In this document: positions 46,494-54,976 of the stretch, one piece after another | Numbering within the stretch: the stretch's first letter is position 1 | Layout of the letters: every line of letters begins with the position of its first letter | DNA from: Acidianus hospitalis | Lineage (GTDB): Archaea; Thermoproteota; Thermoprotei_A; Sulfolobales; Sulfolobaceae | DNA length: 64,000 bases | Direction: 5' to 3' | Assembly: GCA_046533895.1 (NCBI GenBank) | Contig: JAWDOK010000001.1 | Coordinates: 62,001-126,000 of the forward strand | Program-made: the position numbers and the translations under genes | The notes under the pieces: model-generated | Seen by the model: the letters and a program-made list of their open reading frames with translations, nothing else | Databases searched by the model: none | What the model was told of the DNA's origin: nothing

Positions 46494-47102
46494 ATGGAAA
46501 TCTTTAACGATCCACAAGGATATTTACAGTGGTATAAAAGAAACAAAATGATTTATGAAAGCGAATTAAGAGCTGTAAAGAGGCTTAATCTTTCAAATTG
46601 CTTAGATATTGGTGCAGGTCCTTCAGTGTTTCATGAAGCAATAAGTGGTAGAATAATCTCATTAGATATTTCAGATGCAATGCTAAGGTTAACAAATCCT
46701 ACCGAAGATAAGATACAAGCTGATGCGCTTTATTTGCCTTTAAGAAATAAGTCGGTTGAATGCACTTTTATTTCAGTTACTATCTGTTTCATAAGCGATG
46801 TTGAGAAATTATTACAGGAAATACAAAGAGTTACCAAAAAAGAGTTCGCTGTATGCATTGTTCCTGAAGATTCAAGTTGGGGTCAATATTATACTGAATT
46901 AGGCAAGAAAGGGCACAAATATTACACCAAAGCTCATTTTATTTCTAAAAAGGAGCTTATATCCTTAGTCCAGCAGTATTTTGAAATAAAGGATACAATA
47001 TCTACGTTAAGGTATTCTCCTTTTGATGAACCTAAAGTAGAGGATCCAGAAGAAGGTCTAGAAGGTTCTTATATATGCGTAAAAGCTAAACCAAAAAGTT
47101 AG
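46494..47102 (+). CDS. Class I SAM-dependent methyltransferase
   Basis: A 202-aa small-molecule-type methyltransferase. Motif I is CLDIGAGPSVFHEAI, the acidic strand IISLDISDAML, motif IV region DALYLPLRNKSVECTF. The substrate is not predictable. It follows the cysteine-rich coiled-coil gene after two bases. Its stop codon lies inside the small palindrome AGGGAATCCCT that precedes the CDF gene. Confidence 0.8.
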   Translation: MEIFNDPQGYLQWYKRNKMIYESELRAVKRLNLSNCLDIGAGPSVFHEAISGRIISLDISDAMLRLTNPTEDKIQADALYLPLRNKSVECTFISVTICFISDVEKLLQEIQRVTKKEFAVCIVPEDSSWGQYYTELGKKGHKYYTKAHFISKKELISLVQQYFEIKDTISTLRYSPFDEPKVEDPEEGLEGSYICVKAKPKS

Positions 47103-47111
47103 GGAATCCCT
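47101..47111. promoter_or_regulatory. Short palindrome upstream of the second CDF gene
   Basis: AGGGA-A-TCCCT is a perfect 5+1+5 palindrome just ahead of the TATA-like GGTATAAATAAA of the CDF gene at 47151. It could be a metal-regulator site; short arms make this uncertain. Confidence 0.3.
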
Positions 47112-47150
47112 TAGGAAGGTATAAATAAATGCAGAAATAGTTTTATCTTA

Positions 47151-47957
47151 ATGAGATCGGTAATAGGCTTCTGGGGAGTCTTCGTATTTCTGGTTATAAC
47201 CTCGATATTAGCTAAAAGTGCGGTTCTTATCTCAGAAGCAATTCACGTTTTCCTTGACGCTTTAATAGTCTCTCTTTCATTTTATTTCTTAAAATTGGTA
47301 AATAAGGTAAATTCTTATTATACTTATGGTTTACATAGACTAGAAGTTATTTCATCTTTACTTAATGTTAGTATAATAATTCTTGGTTCTATCATAGGTG
47401 TGATAATTTCAGTAATATATCTCATGATGGGGATTAAAGATAATCCATTTTACGTACTTTTTGCTTCATTAATTTCTGCTTTAATACTTTCCTTTTCTCA
47501 TGAGCATGAAGAGAAAGAAAATAGGGTAAAAGAAAGTATTAATGTTCATATAATATCTGACGTTCTTTCTTATGTTTTAGGCGCATTAGCGGGATTTCTT
47601 ATTATATTAACTGGATATTATGAGCTTGATCCAATCTTCTCATTTATAATCCTAGGGGTGATGATTATTTACAACTTTAGGTATTTTAGTACGTATTTAG
47701 ATATTATTATGGAAAAATCTCCCATTGATACAAAGCGTATTGAAGACGACTTAAAGTCTGTATTTCCTAAAGTGCACCATATTCATGTTTGGACAATTTG
47801 TGATCATTATAAAGTGGCAACTCTCCATATAGAAGAAGATCCTAATGTCACATTAAAAGAGCTTGATTATAAAAGGGAAGTAGCAGAAAAAATACTTTCA
47901 GAAAAATATGGAATTAATCACGTTACAGTTCAATTTGAAGCTAAAAGAACTGATTAG
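47151..47957 (+). CDS. CDF-family divalent metal transporter
   Basis: A 268-aa metal exporter with about six helices. Helix 2 carries ISEAIHVFLDALIVS (HxxxD), helix 5 carries NVHIISDVLSYVLG (HxxxD), the His-rich loop SHEHEEKENR lies between, and the cytoplasmic domain holds HHIHVWTICDHYKVATLHI. These are classic zinc CDF marks, clearer than in the protein at 33411. GGTATAAATA forms a TATA box about 26-33 bases before the ATG. It converges with nurA, overlapping by 17 bases. Confidence 0.87.
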   Translation: MRSVIGFWGVFVFLVITSILAKSAVLISEAIHVFLDALIVSLSFYFLKLVNKVNSYYTYGLHRLEVISSLLNVSIIILGSIIGVIISVIYLMMGIKDNPFYVLFASLISALILSFSHEHEEKENRVKESINVHIISDVLSYVLGALAGFLIILTGYYELDPIFSFIILGVMIIYNFRYFSTYLDIIMEKSPIDTKRIEDDLKSVFPKVHHIHVWTICDHYKVATLHIEEDPNVTLKELDYKREVAEKILSEKYGINHVTVQFEAKRTD

Positions 47958-48933
47958 GCCACCAACTATTTCCTCTCATATGATTAAGCCCAAGAATACT
48001 GAGAATTCTCTGTCTATCTTCCTTGTTAACTTTAACATCGTAATGAACTTTTAATAAAGGATATGGATATCCCTTTATTGAAACAGAGTACAAACTATCC
48101 ATTATCTTTTTAATTCCTTCATCGTCTATTCTTCCTGTTAAATCAACTTTAAGAACTCTCTGGCCTTTTTCTAATCTAATATAGAACGAAGTAATTTCAA
48201 CTCCTTCAAGATTTTTTACTTCCTTATTTTTAGCTAAAATTTTTCCATCGATAGTATGAACAAAGGGTAAAGTAAAGCCTGGATTTTCAGTTAAACTTTC
48301 AATCACTGTTATATCCGATATATTTTCTCCAAATAATTCTCTCCCCTTACTATTTTTAGAAATCCACAGAATTTTGCCATCATAATTTTGTATTAATCTA
48401 GAAATAAGTATTTGAGATTTTAATATTAAATTCTTTAAAGATTCTTCCTCATTTTCGTCGTTTATTATTTCATCTAATTCCTTCTCTTCTCCTTCGACGT
48501 CTTTCCCATTATTAAGTTTTTTCTTTAAACTTCCGTCCATTAGTATGTATTCAGCTTTATTACCGTTCCTTAATGCTAAAGAAAGTTCTAAAATATTCAT
48601 TATTTCAGAAATTCTTTCTTTAGCAAGGTTTCCAGGCCTAAAAACTCCCATCTTTATTTCATTATCTATTGCACTAACGTTTACTCCTTCACCATATACC
48701 GCCTCAGCATTGGTAAGGAATACAGTGCCAACTCTTAATTCTTTTACAAATTCTCCACCATCGATAGCAATAAAACTCTTATTAACTGCAGTAGGTTCAT
48801 AATCTATCCATATTTTCTTTAGTTTATCTTTAACAGAATCGTTTATCGAATTACTGTAAAACCTTATCTTTTCCAAGATTTTAGGATAATTGCTAGCGAA
48901 CTCTTCATAAGCTCTCTCAATCAATGTACTCAC
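47941..48933 (-). CDS. nurA: NurA 5'-3' nuclease
   Basis: A nuclease that works with HerA to resect DNA ends. The N-terminal metal strand FIAIDGGEFVKELRVGTVFL (Asp) and the late PYPLLKVHYDVKV segment and LNHMRGN end are NurA characters; length 330 aa is normal. It is the last gene of herA-mre11-rad50-nurA and starts 17 bases inside rad50. With the partners it makes 3' single strands for RadA. Confidence 0.88.
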   Translation of the reverse strand: MSTLIERAYEEFASNYPKILEKIRFYSNSINDSVKDKLKKIWIDYEPTAVNKSFIAIDGGEFVKELRVGTVFLTNAEAVYGEGVNVSAIDNEIKMGVFRPGNLAKERISEIMNILELSLALRNGNKAEYILMDGSLKKKLNNGKDVEGEEKELDEIINDENEEESLKNLILKSQILISRLIQNYDGKILWISKNSKGRELFGENISDITVIESLTENPGFTLPFVHTIDGKILAKNKEVKNLEGVEITSFYIRLEKGQRVLKVDLTGRIDDEGIKKIMDSLYSVSIKGYPYPLLKVHYDVKVNKEDRQRILSILGLNHMRGNSWWPNQFF

Positions 48934-51508
48934 CTTGTTTTACTATACTTTTATCTCCTTTTTTAGTCACTGATATAATATAATCTGAGATCTCCTTAAT
49001 TTCATCATCGTGAGTAACTATAATTATTTGAGGAATTATATTCATTGAGTACTTTATAACATTTAATAATTCCTTCTTCCTTTCCTCATCTAAGTGAATT
49101 GTGGGCTCATCCATTATCATGAAACCTATCTCATCCATTAAGGATTTAGCTATTGCTATCCTTAAAGCTAAGGCAATAGAGATTCTTTCTCCTCCGCTTA
49201 ATGATTCTATATCTAAATCATTTCCAGCAGTGTTATATGCTTTAATTACAACTTTACCTTTCTGCGTTTTTCCTCCGATTTCAAAATTAATAGTAACTCT
49301 AGAGAATGATAAGTTGAACATATTTAATATATCATTAAGATTATTTTCTATTCTGGATTTGAATATCGATATTATATAGTTTTGCAACCCACTACCGCTA
49401 AGTATCTTCCTTAGTTTTTCCACCTTATTTATTGCATTTTGTAATTTTGGAATTTTATTCAAGTCTTCCATGATCTTATTAAGCTCAGAATTTAGATTTA
49501 TTAGCAGATCTCTGCTTGCATTTATTTTGCCTTCGATAGTAGATATTTCCTTTTCTATTGCTATCCTCTCATTATTCAAGTCTTCCAATTTCTTATTTAG
49601 ATTTTCGAATTCTTCTTCATTGAAGTTCAGTTGGCGAATTTCTTCTTCAAGCTCAGTAATTTCCTTACTAATTTTTTCCAATTCATTCTTCTCGCTCTCA
49701 ATTTTTATAAATTCTTCCTTTAGTTTCTCCAATTTATTTTTGTTTTCCTTATACTGCTTTAGTTTGCCTTCAAATTCTCTTTCATCTCCAATTTTTTCTA
49801 ATAATCCTTTAATCCTTTTTTGTAAGTCATCAAGTTCGGCTTTTATTAAGCCTAGTCTATTCTTTTTCTCCTCCAGTGTTCTCTCATCATAATTACTTAC
49901 CTTTAAGTACTCCTTATACTTAGGCTCTAGTAATGTTAGCTTTTCTCTAATTTCACTATATTCATTGTAAGATTTCTCTAGCTCTTTAAGTTTAGTTTGA
50001 ATATCCTGTACTTCTTGCGAAATTCTAGTGAGGTCTTCGTTAAGTTTCCTTAATTTTGTAAGCTTAGATATTATCTCTAATCTTAAATTACTAAGTTCAC
50101 CCTTTCTAGCTCTTAATTCTTCAACTTTTTTCTCTATATCTGAAAGTTTTTTCTCTATATCCTTTACTTCTGTCTCTGCTTCAATCTTAATTTTTTTCCT
50201 ATGCTCTTCTGTAAGCTCTCTGCCACAAACCGGACATCTATTCTCTTTAATATTTTCTAAATTCTTTATAATTTGAATTAATTGTTCTTTCCTTCCTTTA
50301 ATAGCACCTTTTGAGTTTTGCAGATTATCTATTTCTTTTTCAATGTTATCTATTTCTTTATTTACATTATCTAAAGAAGGAATACTTCCAAGCGACTTTA
50401 TTTCGTTTTCTATTTTTTCCTTTCTCTTTAATTTATCATTTAGTAGGGATTTCAAGGAATTATACTCGTTATAAGCCTCTTCTATTTTTTCCTTTCTTTC
50501 TTTCAATTCCTCATATCTTTTTGCGTCATCTTCTAAGCTATTCTTTTTAGCTAAGTTCTGCTCGTACTCTTCAATTTCTTTTTCTAAGGTATTTAATTGA
50601 TCCTTTAAGCTCTTTTCAGATTTTCTTGACTCATGTAATTCGCTAAGTAAGCTTTCTCCTCCTTCAAGATAACTATTTTCTTCAATTTCTTTTTCTAATT
50701 TTTCTTTTTCACTTTTTATTTTATCATAGTTATCAACATCTTTTTCTACAGATTTTTTTCTTTCAATCAAAGAATAAAGTCTACCAGTTAATTCCAAATA
50801 TCTATCTCTTTTTCTTTTTAGTTCATCAAATTTTGCTGAATTATCTTTTATCTCTTTTTCTTTCTCAATTTTTTTGATCTCAAGGTCTTCTAATTTTTTC
50901 TTGCTCTCTTCCATTTCTTTTTCTAATTTTTCTTTTTCTATTTTCTTATTTTCATATTCAATTTTTCTATTTTCTAAGTATTTTAGTTCGCTCTCAATTT
51001 CTTTCTGAACAGAGTATAATGGTCCTGTGGAAGAAGTCAATTTCTCTAAGTTCTCTATTTTTAATATCTTCTTAAGAACATCAGGCAGTTCCTTAAATAT
51101 ATTTTCTATTTCTCCTTGCCTTATAATTACTGTAGAAAGTAAAATATCCTTATCTAATTTTAATATCTCTTGGATTTTTCTATCTACTTCCTTTCTACCT
51201 CGTGCAATGCCTATATTATTTTTCGCAATAAAATCGTTAGAGCTATTTACTATATCTCTTTTTATTAAGTATAAATTATTACCGTCTCTAATTTCGGTTT
51301 GAACTATCCCTGTTGATTTACCTTTTTTAACTAAATTTTTTATATTTCCTCTAGAGCTTTCTGAAAACAATGAAAATACAATGCCATCTATTATTGATGT
51401 TTTGCCAGCTCCATTTTGCCCAACTATAGCATTTATACTTCCTTTAAAGTTAATTTCAGAGCTTTCATGGCTTAAAAAATTTTGTAAAAATATTTTTTCA
51501 ATTTTCAT
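48917..51508 (-). CDS. rad50: DNA double-strand-break repair ATPase Rad50
   Basis: The ATPase of the Mre11-Rad50 complex. Walker A is VGQNGAGKTSIID (29-41), a long coiled coil leads to the zinc hook CPVCGREL (about residue 425), and the second half carries the signature ESLSGGERISIALALRIA and Walker B GFMIMDEPTIHLDEE. The length of 863 aa is normal for Sulfolobus. Its ATG overlaps the mre11 stop codon by one base (TAATG), and nurA overlaps its end by 17 bases. Confidence 0.96.
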   Translation of the reverse strand: MKIEKIFLQNFLSHESSEINFKGSINAIVGQNGAGKTSIIDGIVFSLFSESSRGNIKNLVKKGKSTGIVQTEIRDGNNLYLIKRDIVNSSNDFIAKNNIGIARGRKEVDRKIQEILKLDKDILLSTVIIRQGEIENIFKELPDVLKKILKIENLEKLTSSTGPLYSVQKEIESELKYLENRKIEYENKKIEKEKLEKEMEESKKKLEDLEIKKIEKEKEIKDNSAKFDELKRKRDRYLELTGRLYSLIERKKSVEKDVDNYDKIKSEKEKLEKEIEENSYLEGGESLLSELHESRKSEKSLKDQLNTLEKEIEEYEQNLAKKNSLEDDAKRYEELKERKEKIEEAYNEYNSLKSLLNDKLKRKEKIENEIKSLGSIPSLDNVNKEIDNIEKEIDNLQNSKGAIKGRKEQLIQIIKNLENIKENRCPVCGRELTEEHRKKIKIEAETEVKDIEKKLSDIEKKVEELRARKGELSNLRLEIISKLTKLRKLNEDLTRISQEVQDIQTKLKELEKSYNEYSEIREKLTLLEPKYKEYLKVSNYDERTLEEKKNRLGLIKAELDDLQKRIKGLLEKIGDEREFEGKLKQYKENKNKLEKLKEEFIKIESEKNELEKISKEITELEEEIRQLNFNEEEFENLNKKLEDLNNERIAIEKEISTIEGKINASRDLLINLNSELNKIMEDLNKIPKLQNAINKVEKLRKILSGSGLQNYIISIFKSRIENNLNDILNMFNLSFSRVTINFEIGGKTQKGKVVIKAYNTAGNDLDIESLSGGERISIALALRIAIAKSLMDEIGFMIMDEPTIHLDEERKKELLNVIKYSMNIIPQIIIVTHDDEIKEISDYIISVTKKGDKSIVKQGEYID

Positions 51509-52638
51509 TATTCAACACCTGCGAATTTTTTAATGATAGTATAAATATCATCTGAATCATAATTATTAATTATTTCTAAAATAAGTTTAGATTCTTCTTC
51601 GGTATAGCCAAAATTTTTAAGATATGTCATTATAATTTGAGAAATGGTACTATCCTTGGGCAATTCTACATTTTTTTCTTCTCCGTAAGTTGTATTATCT
51701 TTAGCTATTCTATAAAATTCCGTTACGCTTTCTAATATTGAAAGCTTTTTGAATAACAAGCTTTTACTCACGGCTTCTCCTTCTAGTATAATATGTAGTA
51801 TAGGCTTCTTTTTACATTTTGAAAAAATCCTCATTAAATTGTTAATTTCGTTATCCAAATTTTTTGTATTTATAGTAACAATTTTTTGTGGTCTAATATC
51901 AGTATTTACTTTCTGAATTTCAATTTCTTTCTTTGACAAATCTATTAAATAACCTCCTTTTCCATCTTTCTCCCATGCTTCTATCTCGTCATCTCTAATA
52001 ATCTCTGGAGAACCTGCTATACCTAACTTTCCATCTCCAAGATTTTCTATAGATCTAGAATGAAAATGACCAAATGCATAATAATTAAATCCTTTAGGTA
52101 ATTCTCCTTCTTCTAACTGCCAAGCTCCTTCATAAGGCAATTTACTTCTTAGACCTTGATGGAGCATTAAGATATTTCTATCTCCTTCAGGTTTTATTGA
52201 TGATAATTTTTTAAGTAAAGTTTCTCTGGCTACTGTAGGTATATGTTTTATCCCGTAAATTCTCAATCTTATATTATCTTTATTTATTTCATAGCCTTTT
52301 TCATCACCAGTTAAGAAAACTAATAAGTTTAGTGATTCTGCTAAAATTCTTTGGGGATAAATTGCTCCTCTCCTCTTAGGAGTGTCATGATCGCCAGCAA
52401 TGCTAATAAATGGTATTTTTCCTTGTATTCTCTTCAAATTATCTATCGCAACCTTCATGGCAGACATTTGAGGATGATAGGTATCAAAGAGGTCTCCAGT
52501 GTGAATTATTGCGTCTACATGCTCTTTAATTGCATAATCAATAAGTTGCGTAAATGTTTCATATATGTCCTCTTCTCTGGAGTCAAGATTATACTTTCTT
52601 GCACCTAGATGAGTATCAGAAATATGAAGAATTTGCAT
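51508..52638 (-). CDS. mre11: DNA double-strand-break repair nuclease Mre11
   Basis: Manganese-dependent nuclease that trims DNA ends. All phosphoesterase motifs are in order: ILHISDTHLGARK (Asp8, His10), IIHTGDLFDTYHP, FISIAGDHDTPKRRG, LMLHQGL and YYAFGHFHSRS. The Rad50-binding helices lie in the C-terminal part. The 376-aa length is usual. Seven bases separate it from herA, and one base overlaps with rad50. Confidence 0.95.
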   Translation of the reverse strand: MQILHISDTHLGARKYNLDSREEDIYETFTQLIDYAIKEHVDAIIHTGDLFDTYHPQMSAMKVAIDNLKRIQGKIPFISIAGDHDTPKRRGAIYPQRILAESLNLLVFLTGDEKGYEINKDNIRLRIYGIKHIPTVARETLLKKLSSIKPEGDRNILMLHQGLRSKLPYEGAWQLEEGELPKGFNYYAFGHFHSRSIENLGDGKLGIAGSPEIIRDDEIEAWEKDGKGGYLIDLSKKEIEIQKVNTDIRPQKIVTINTKNLDNEINNLMRIFSKCKKKPILHIILEGEAVSKSLLFKKLSILESVTEFYRIAKDNTTYGEEKNVELPKDSTISQIIMTYLKNFGYTEEESKLILEIINNYDSDDIYTIIKKFAGVE

Positions 52639-52645
52639 TATATAT

Positions 52646-54124
52646 TCACCCGAAGTCTGTCAAACTTTCATGCAATTTATCTTCTTCCTCAGCTTTTTCC
52701 CATTCCCTCCTCATATCTGGATCTGTTCCGCCTAACGTTCCATTGAATAAATCAATTTTAACGAATGCTGGAATTTTAACAAGATTTCCTATTATCAATG
52801 CTTCTCCTACTCCTAATGAAGAAAGTTGCTCCACAAGATCTTCACTCAAGTTATCGCTAGCTTCTAGTACGTATTTCTTATCTGAAGGCTCTACTATTTT
52901 TAAAATAATCTTATTTGTCATTTGACTTAAGATATTTTCATCCAAACCTTTAGGCCTCTGGCTAACTATTATTAATCCAACGCCGAATTTCCTACCTTCC
53001 CTTGCAATTCTAGATGCCCAGAATTTAGTCAATGTATCATCATTTTTAGATAAAAATACGTGCGCCTCTTCTATTACTATAATTACTGGGAATCTTAGAC
53101 CAGTTCCTTTTCTTCTATATTCTTTCCTTGCGTCTAGTATTCTTCTCAAATAATGCGATACTATTGCGTCCATTGCGTCTTCGTCCAAAGGACTTATATC
53201 GACAACGTTAACACTATGCGTTTTTAGATTGGAAATTATATCTTTAGAAGTTAGGTCAATAATTCCAGAATATTTATCAGCAAATTCTTCTAGCTTATTC
53301 TTAACTTCATCTACTGAGTCTTTTTTTGCCCCTTTACCTTCTTGATCATCTATCAAATCTTCTAGATCCTTTATAAACGTTTGATTTAATTTCTCAAAGT
53401 CAATATCTCCAGATTTAATTTTCTCTTGAACAGATTTTTGGTATTCCGTGAATGCTCTCCTTATAATCCTATACTGTATAGGAGCATTGCCTCTAATTTC
53501 TAACAATGTTGCAAATTCTCTAGGATTTAAATATAAAGGATTTAATTTTGGCTCTATATTATGTAAAGGATGTATATCGCTTCTGTAATACTCTCCGTGA
53601 TAATCAAATATTAATACAGATCCTTTAATATCTGCTATTCTTTGAGAAAGAACGGCCACGGTGTTAGACTTACCACTTCCTGTAGCAGCAAGTATTGCTA
53701 GATGTCTAGCTAACGCTCCGACCCTTATATTTACCGGAACATTTGTTCCAATTAATCTGCCTAAGGTAATATCTCCTTCTGAAAAGATCTTCCTTAAATC
53801 CTCTTCTTCTGCTAAACTTACCGGTGTACCTGCGATAGGAGGCAAATCTGGCTGAGAATTTGAATTCAAGTTGTAAAGGAGTTTAACAGTAGCTTTAATA
53901 TAATGAGGGATCTTGCCATCAAATCTATTTAACCTCTCTACAATTCCTACATCTATTGTATTTCCATCTATCATTGGGCTTCCTCTTGTAACGTTTGTAA
54001 TCAAACCCAGAACTTTTTCATTATCATATTCCATTGTTACGTAAAGACCTAACCTAACGGGCTTAACTGCAAGAATGGTAGCTTGTTGAGGTGTTGCATC
54101 ACCAATAACGTAACCTATAATCAT
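52646..54124 (-). CDS. herA: Bipolar DNA helicase/translocase HerA
   Basis: A hexameric FtsK-like ATPase that pairs with NurA. An N-terminal HAS-barrel (1-100) precedes Walker A LAATGSGKSNTVAVL (147-153 for the loop), Walker B VIIVIEEAHVFLS, the Arg-finger region FWASRIAREGRKFGVGLIIVSQRP, and the C-terminal tail. The length of 492 aa is usual. It is first in the operon; TATATAAAC on the minus strand about 24-34 bases upstream supplies the promoter. Confidence 0.95.
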   Translation of the reverse strand: MIIGYVIGDATPQQATILAVKPVRLGLYVTMEYDNEKVLGLITNVTRGSPMIDGNTIDVGIVERLNRFDGKIPHYIKATVKLLYNLNSNSQPDLPPIAGTPVSLAEEEDLRKIFSEGDITLGRLIGTNVPVNIRVGALARHLAILAATGSGKSNTVAVLSQRIADIKGSVLIFDYHGEYYRSDIHPLHNIEPKLNPLYLNPREFATLLEIRGNAPIQYRIIRRAFTEYQKSVQEKIKSGDIDFEKLNQTFIKDLEDLIDDQEGKGAKKDSVDEVKNKLEEFADKYSGIIDLTSKDIISNLKTHSVNVVDISPLDEDAMDAIVSHYLRRILDARKEYRRKGTGLRFPVIIVIEEAHVFLSKNDDTLTKFWASRIAREGRKFGVGLIIVSQRPKGLDENILSQMTNKIILKIVEPSDKKYVLEASDNLSEDLVEQLSSLGVGEALIIGNLVKIPAFVKIDLFNGTLGGTDPDMRREWEKAEEEDKLHESLTDFG

Positions 54125-54144
54125 TACATAAAAATACGATAGTT

Positions 54145-54157
54145 ACATATATAAACT
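54145..54157 (-). promoter_or_regulatory. TATA box of the herA-mre11-rad50-nurA operon
   Basis: The minus strand reads TAGTTTATATATG here, 21-33 bases before the herA ATG. The distance is that expected for a leaderless or near-leaderless transcript. Gene spacing in the operon (7, -1 and -17) leaves no room for another strong promoter. Confidence 0.55.
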
Positions 54158-54195
54158 ATACGAAGGAGAAAAAGGTAATACAAAAAATAAAAAGC

Positions 54196-54525
54196 TTATA
54201 AGGCTTTTGCAACTTTCTTAGCTGTTTCTGCTATTTGCTTCTCTTGTTCTGCATATGCGCAGAGCATTGCTTCTATGTCTGCATGTCCTTCTTCTTTTGC
54301 TTTCATTGCAACATCATTGTACTCTGCTACATGCTCCATATCTTCTTCTCTAGCAAAGTCGCTTAGCATTGCTAATACCTTTGCTGTACTCTCAGCTATA
54401 TCTTTCTCTTGTTCAGCATACGAGCATAACATCTTTTCTACATCTAGATGTCCTTCTTCTTTTGCTTTCATTGCAACATTATCGTATTCTGCTACATGCT
54501 CCTGGTCTTCTTCCTTTACAAATTC
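54196..54525 (-). repeat. Two 165-bp tandem units inside the ferritin-like gene
   Basis: The coding units of 55 codons each (54361-54525 and 54196-54360) are alike at DNA level too: the stretch encoding HVAEYxxVAMKAKEEGH differs at only a few third positions. This points to a fairly recent duplication or to ongoing gene conversion. Confidence 0.75.
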
Positions 54526-54744
54526 TCCAAGAAGTTTTGTTACGTCTGCATTCTGTAATAGTTTTTCAAATATGCCCATAGCATGCCCATACTCTACTCT
54601 TGCTTTTTCTCTCAGAAGTCTTGCCTCTTCCTTTCTTCCTAATGCCTCTAATTTATCTGCCAAGAATGTTAGGGTTAAATAGTCTTCTGCGTTTGCCTTA
54701 AATAGTTCCTTTAATCCCATTTCGGTCTCCTTTCCAAGAGCCAT
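54196..54744 (-). CDS. Ferritin-like (rubrerythrin-fold) protein with a duplicated 55-aa unit
   Basis: A 182-aa helical protein. Residues 18-61 form a rubrerythrin-type helix pair (NAEDYLTLTFLADKLEALG, ARVEYGHAMGIFEKLL with ExxH). Then come two near-identical 55-aa units: EEDQEHVAEYDNVAMKAKEEGH at 78 and EEDMEHVAEYNDVAMKAKEEGH at 133, each ending MLC(S/A)YAEQEK(D/Q)IAE. Each unit looks like a helix pair of the same fold, but the closing ExxH is ExxI. Three pairs instead of the normal two is unusual. A role in oxidative stress or metal storage is likely by fold only. It lies alone upstream of herA's promoter. Confidence 0.7.
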   Translation of the reverse strand: MALGKETEMGLKELFKANAEDYLTLTFLADKLEALGRKEEARLLREKARVEYGHAMGIFEKLLQNADVTKLLGEFVKEEDQEHVAEYDNVAMKAKEEGHLDVEKMLCSYAEQEKDIAESTAKVLAMLSDFAREEDMEHVAEYNDVAMKAKEEGHADIEAMLCAYAEQEKQIAETAKKVAKAL

Positions 54745-54890
54745 TTAGAACCACTGAAATATTATAAAAGAAGAAGGTTATAAACTTTAATTAAAATGCC
54801 TAAATAATACAGCTAACATAATATTACATACTTGCAACTAGCTTGAAAGAAAGAGGTAACATTAATTAGTATGAAATAAAGTATTTAAAT

Positions 54891-54947
54891 GATAATGATG
54901 ATTGACTTCAATGCTGAGTAGTGAAGAAGTAACCCGAAACTGAAAGT
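54891..54947 (+). ncRNA. C/D box sRNA (2'-O-methylation guide)
   Basis: All boxes are in order: C ATGATGA (54895-54901), a 12-nt guide TTGACTTCAATG, D' CTGA (54914-54917), three bases, C' GTGAAGA (54921-54927), a 12-nt guide AGTAACCCGAAA, and D CTGA (54940-54943). Two guides of exactly 12 nt and a short D'-C' spacer are typical of archaeal sRNAs assembled with L7Ae, Nop5 and fibrillarin. The targets would contain CATTGAAGTCAA and TTTCGGGTTACT; I could not place them. It sits 30 bases before the NAD(P)HX-repair gene. Confidence 0.85.
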
Positions 54948-54976
54948 TAATTTTCTCGGAAGCGAATTTTACATTC

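Noticed and set aside
49470..49892. Ser/Phe-rich plus-strand frames within rad50 and the SMC-like gene
   Set aside because: They are antisense shadows of Glu/Lys-rich coiled coil.
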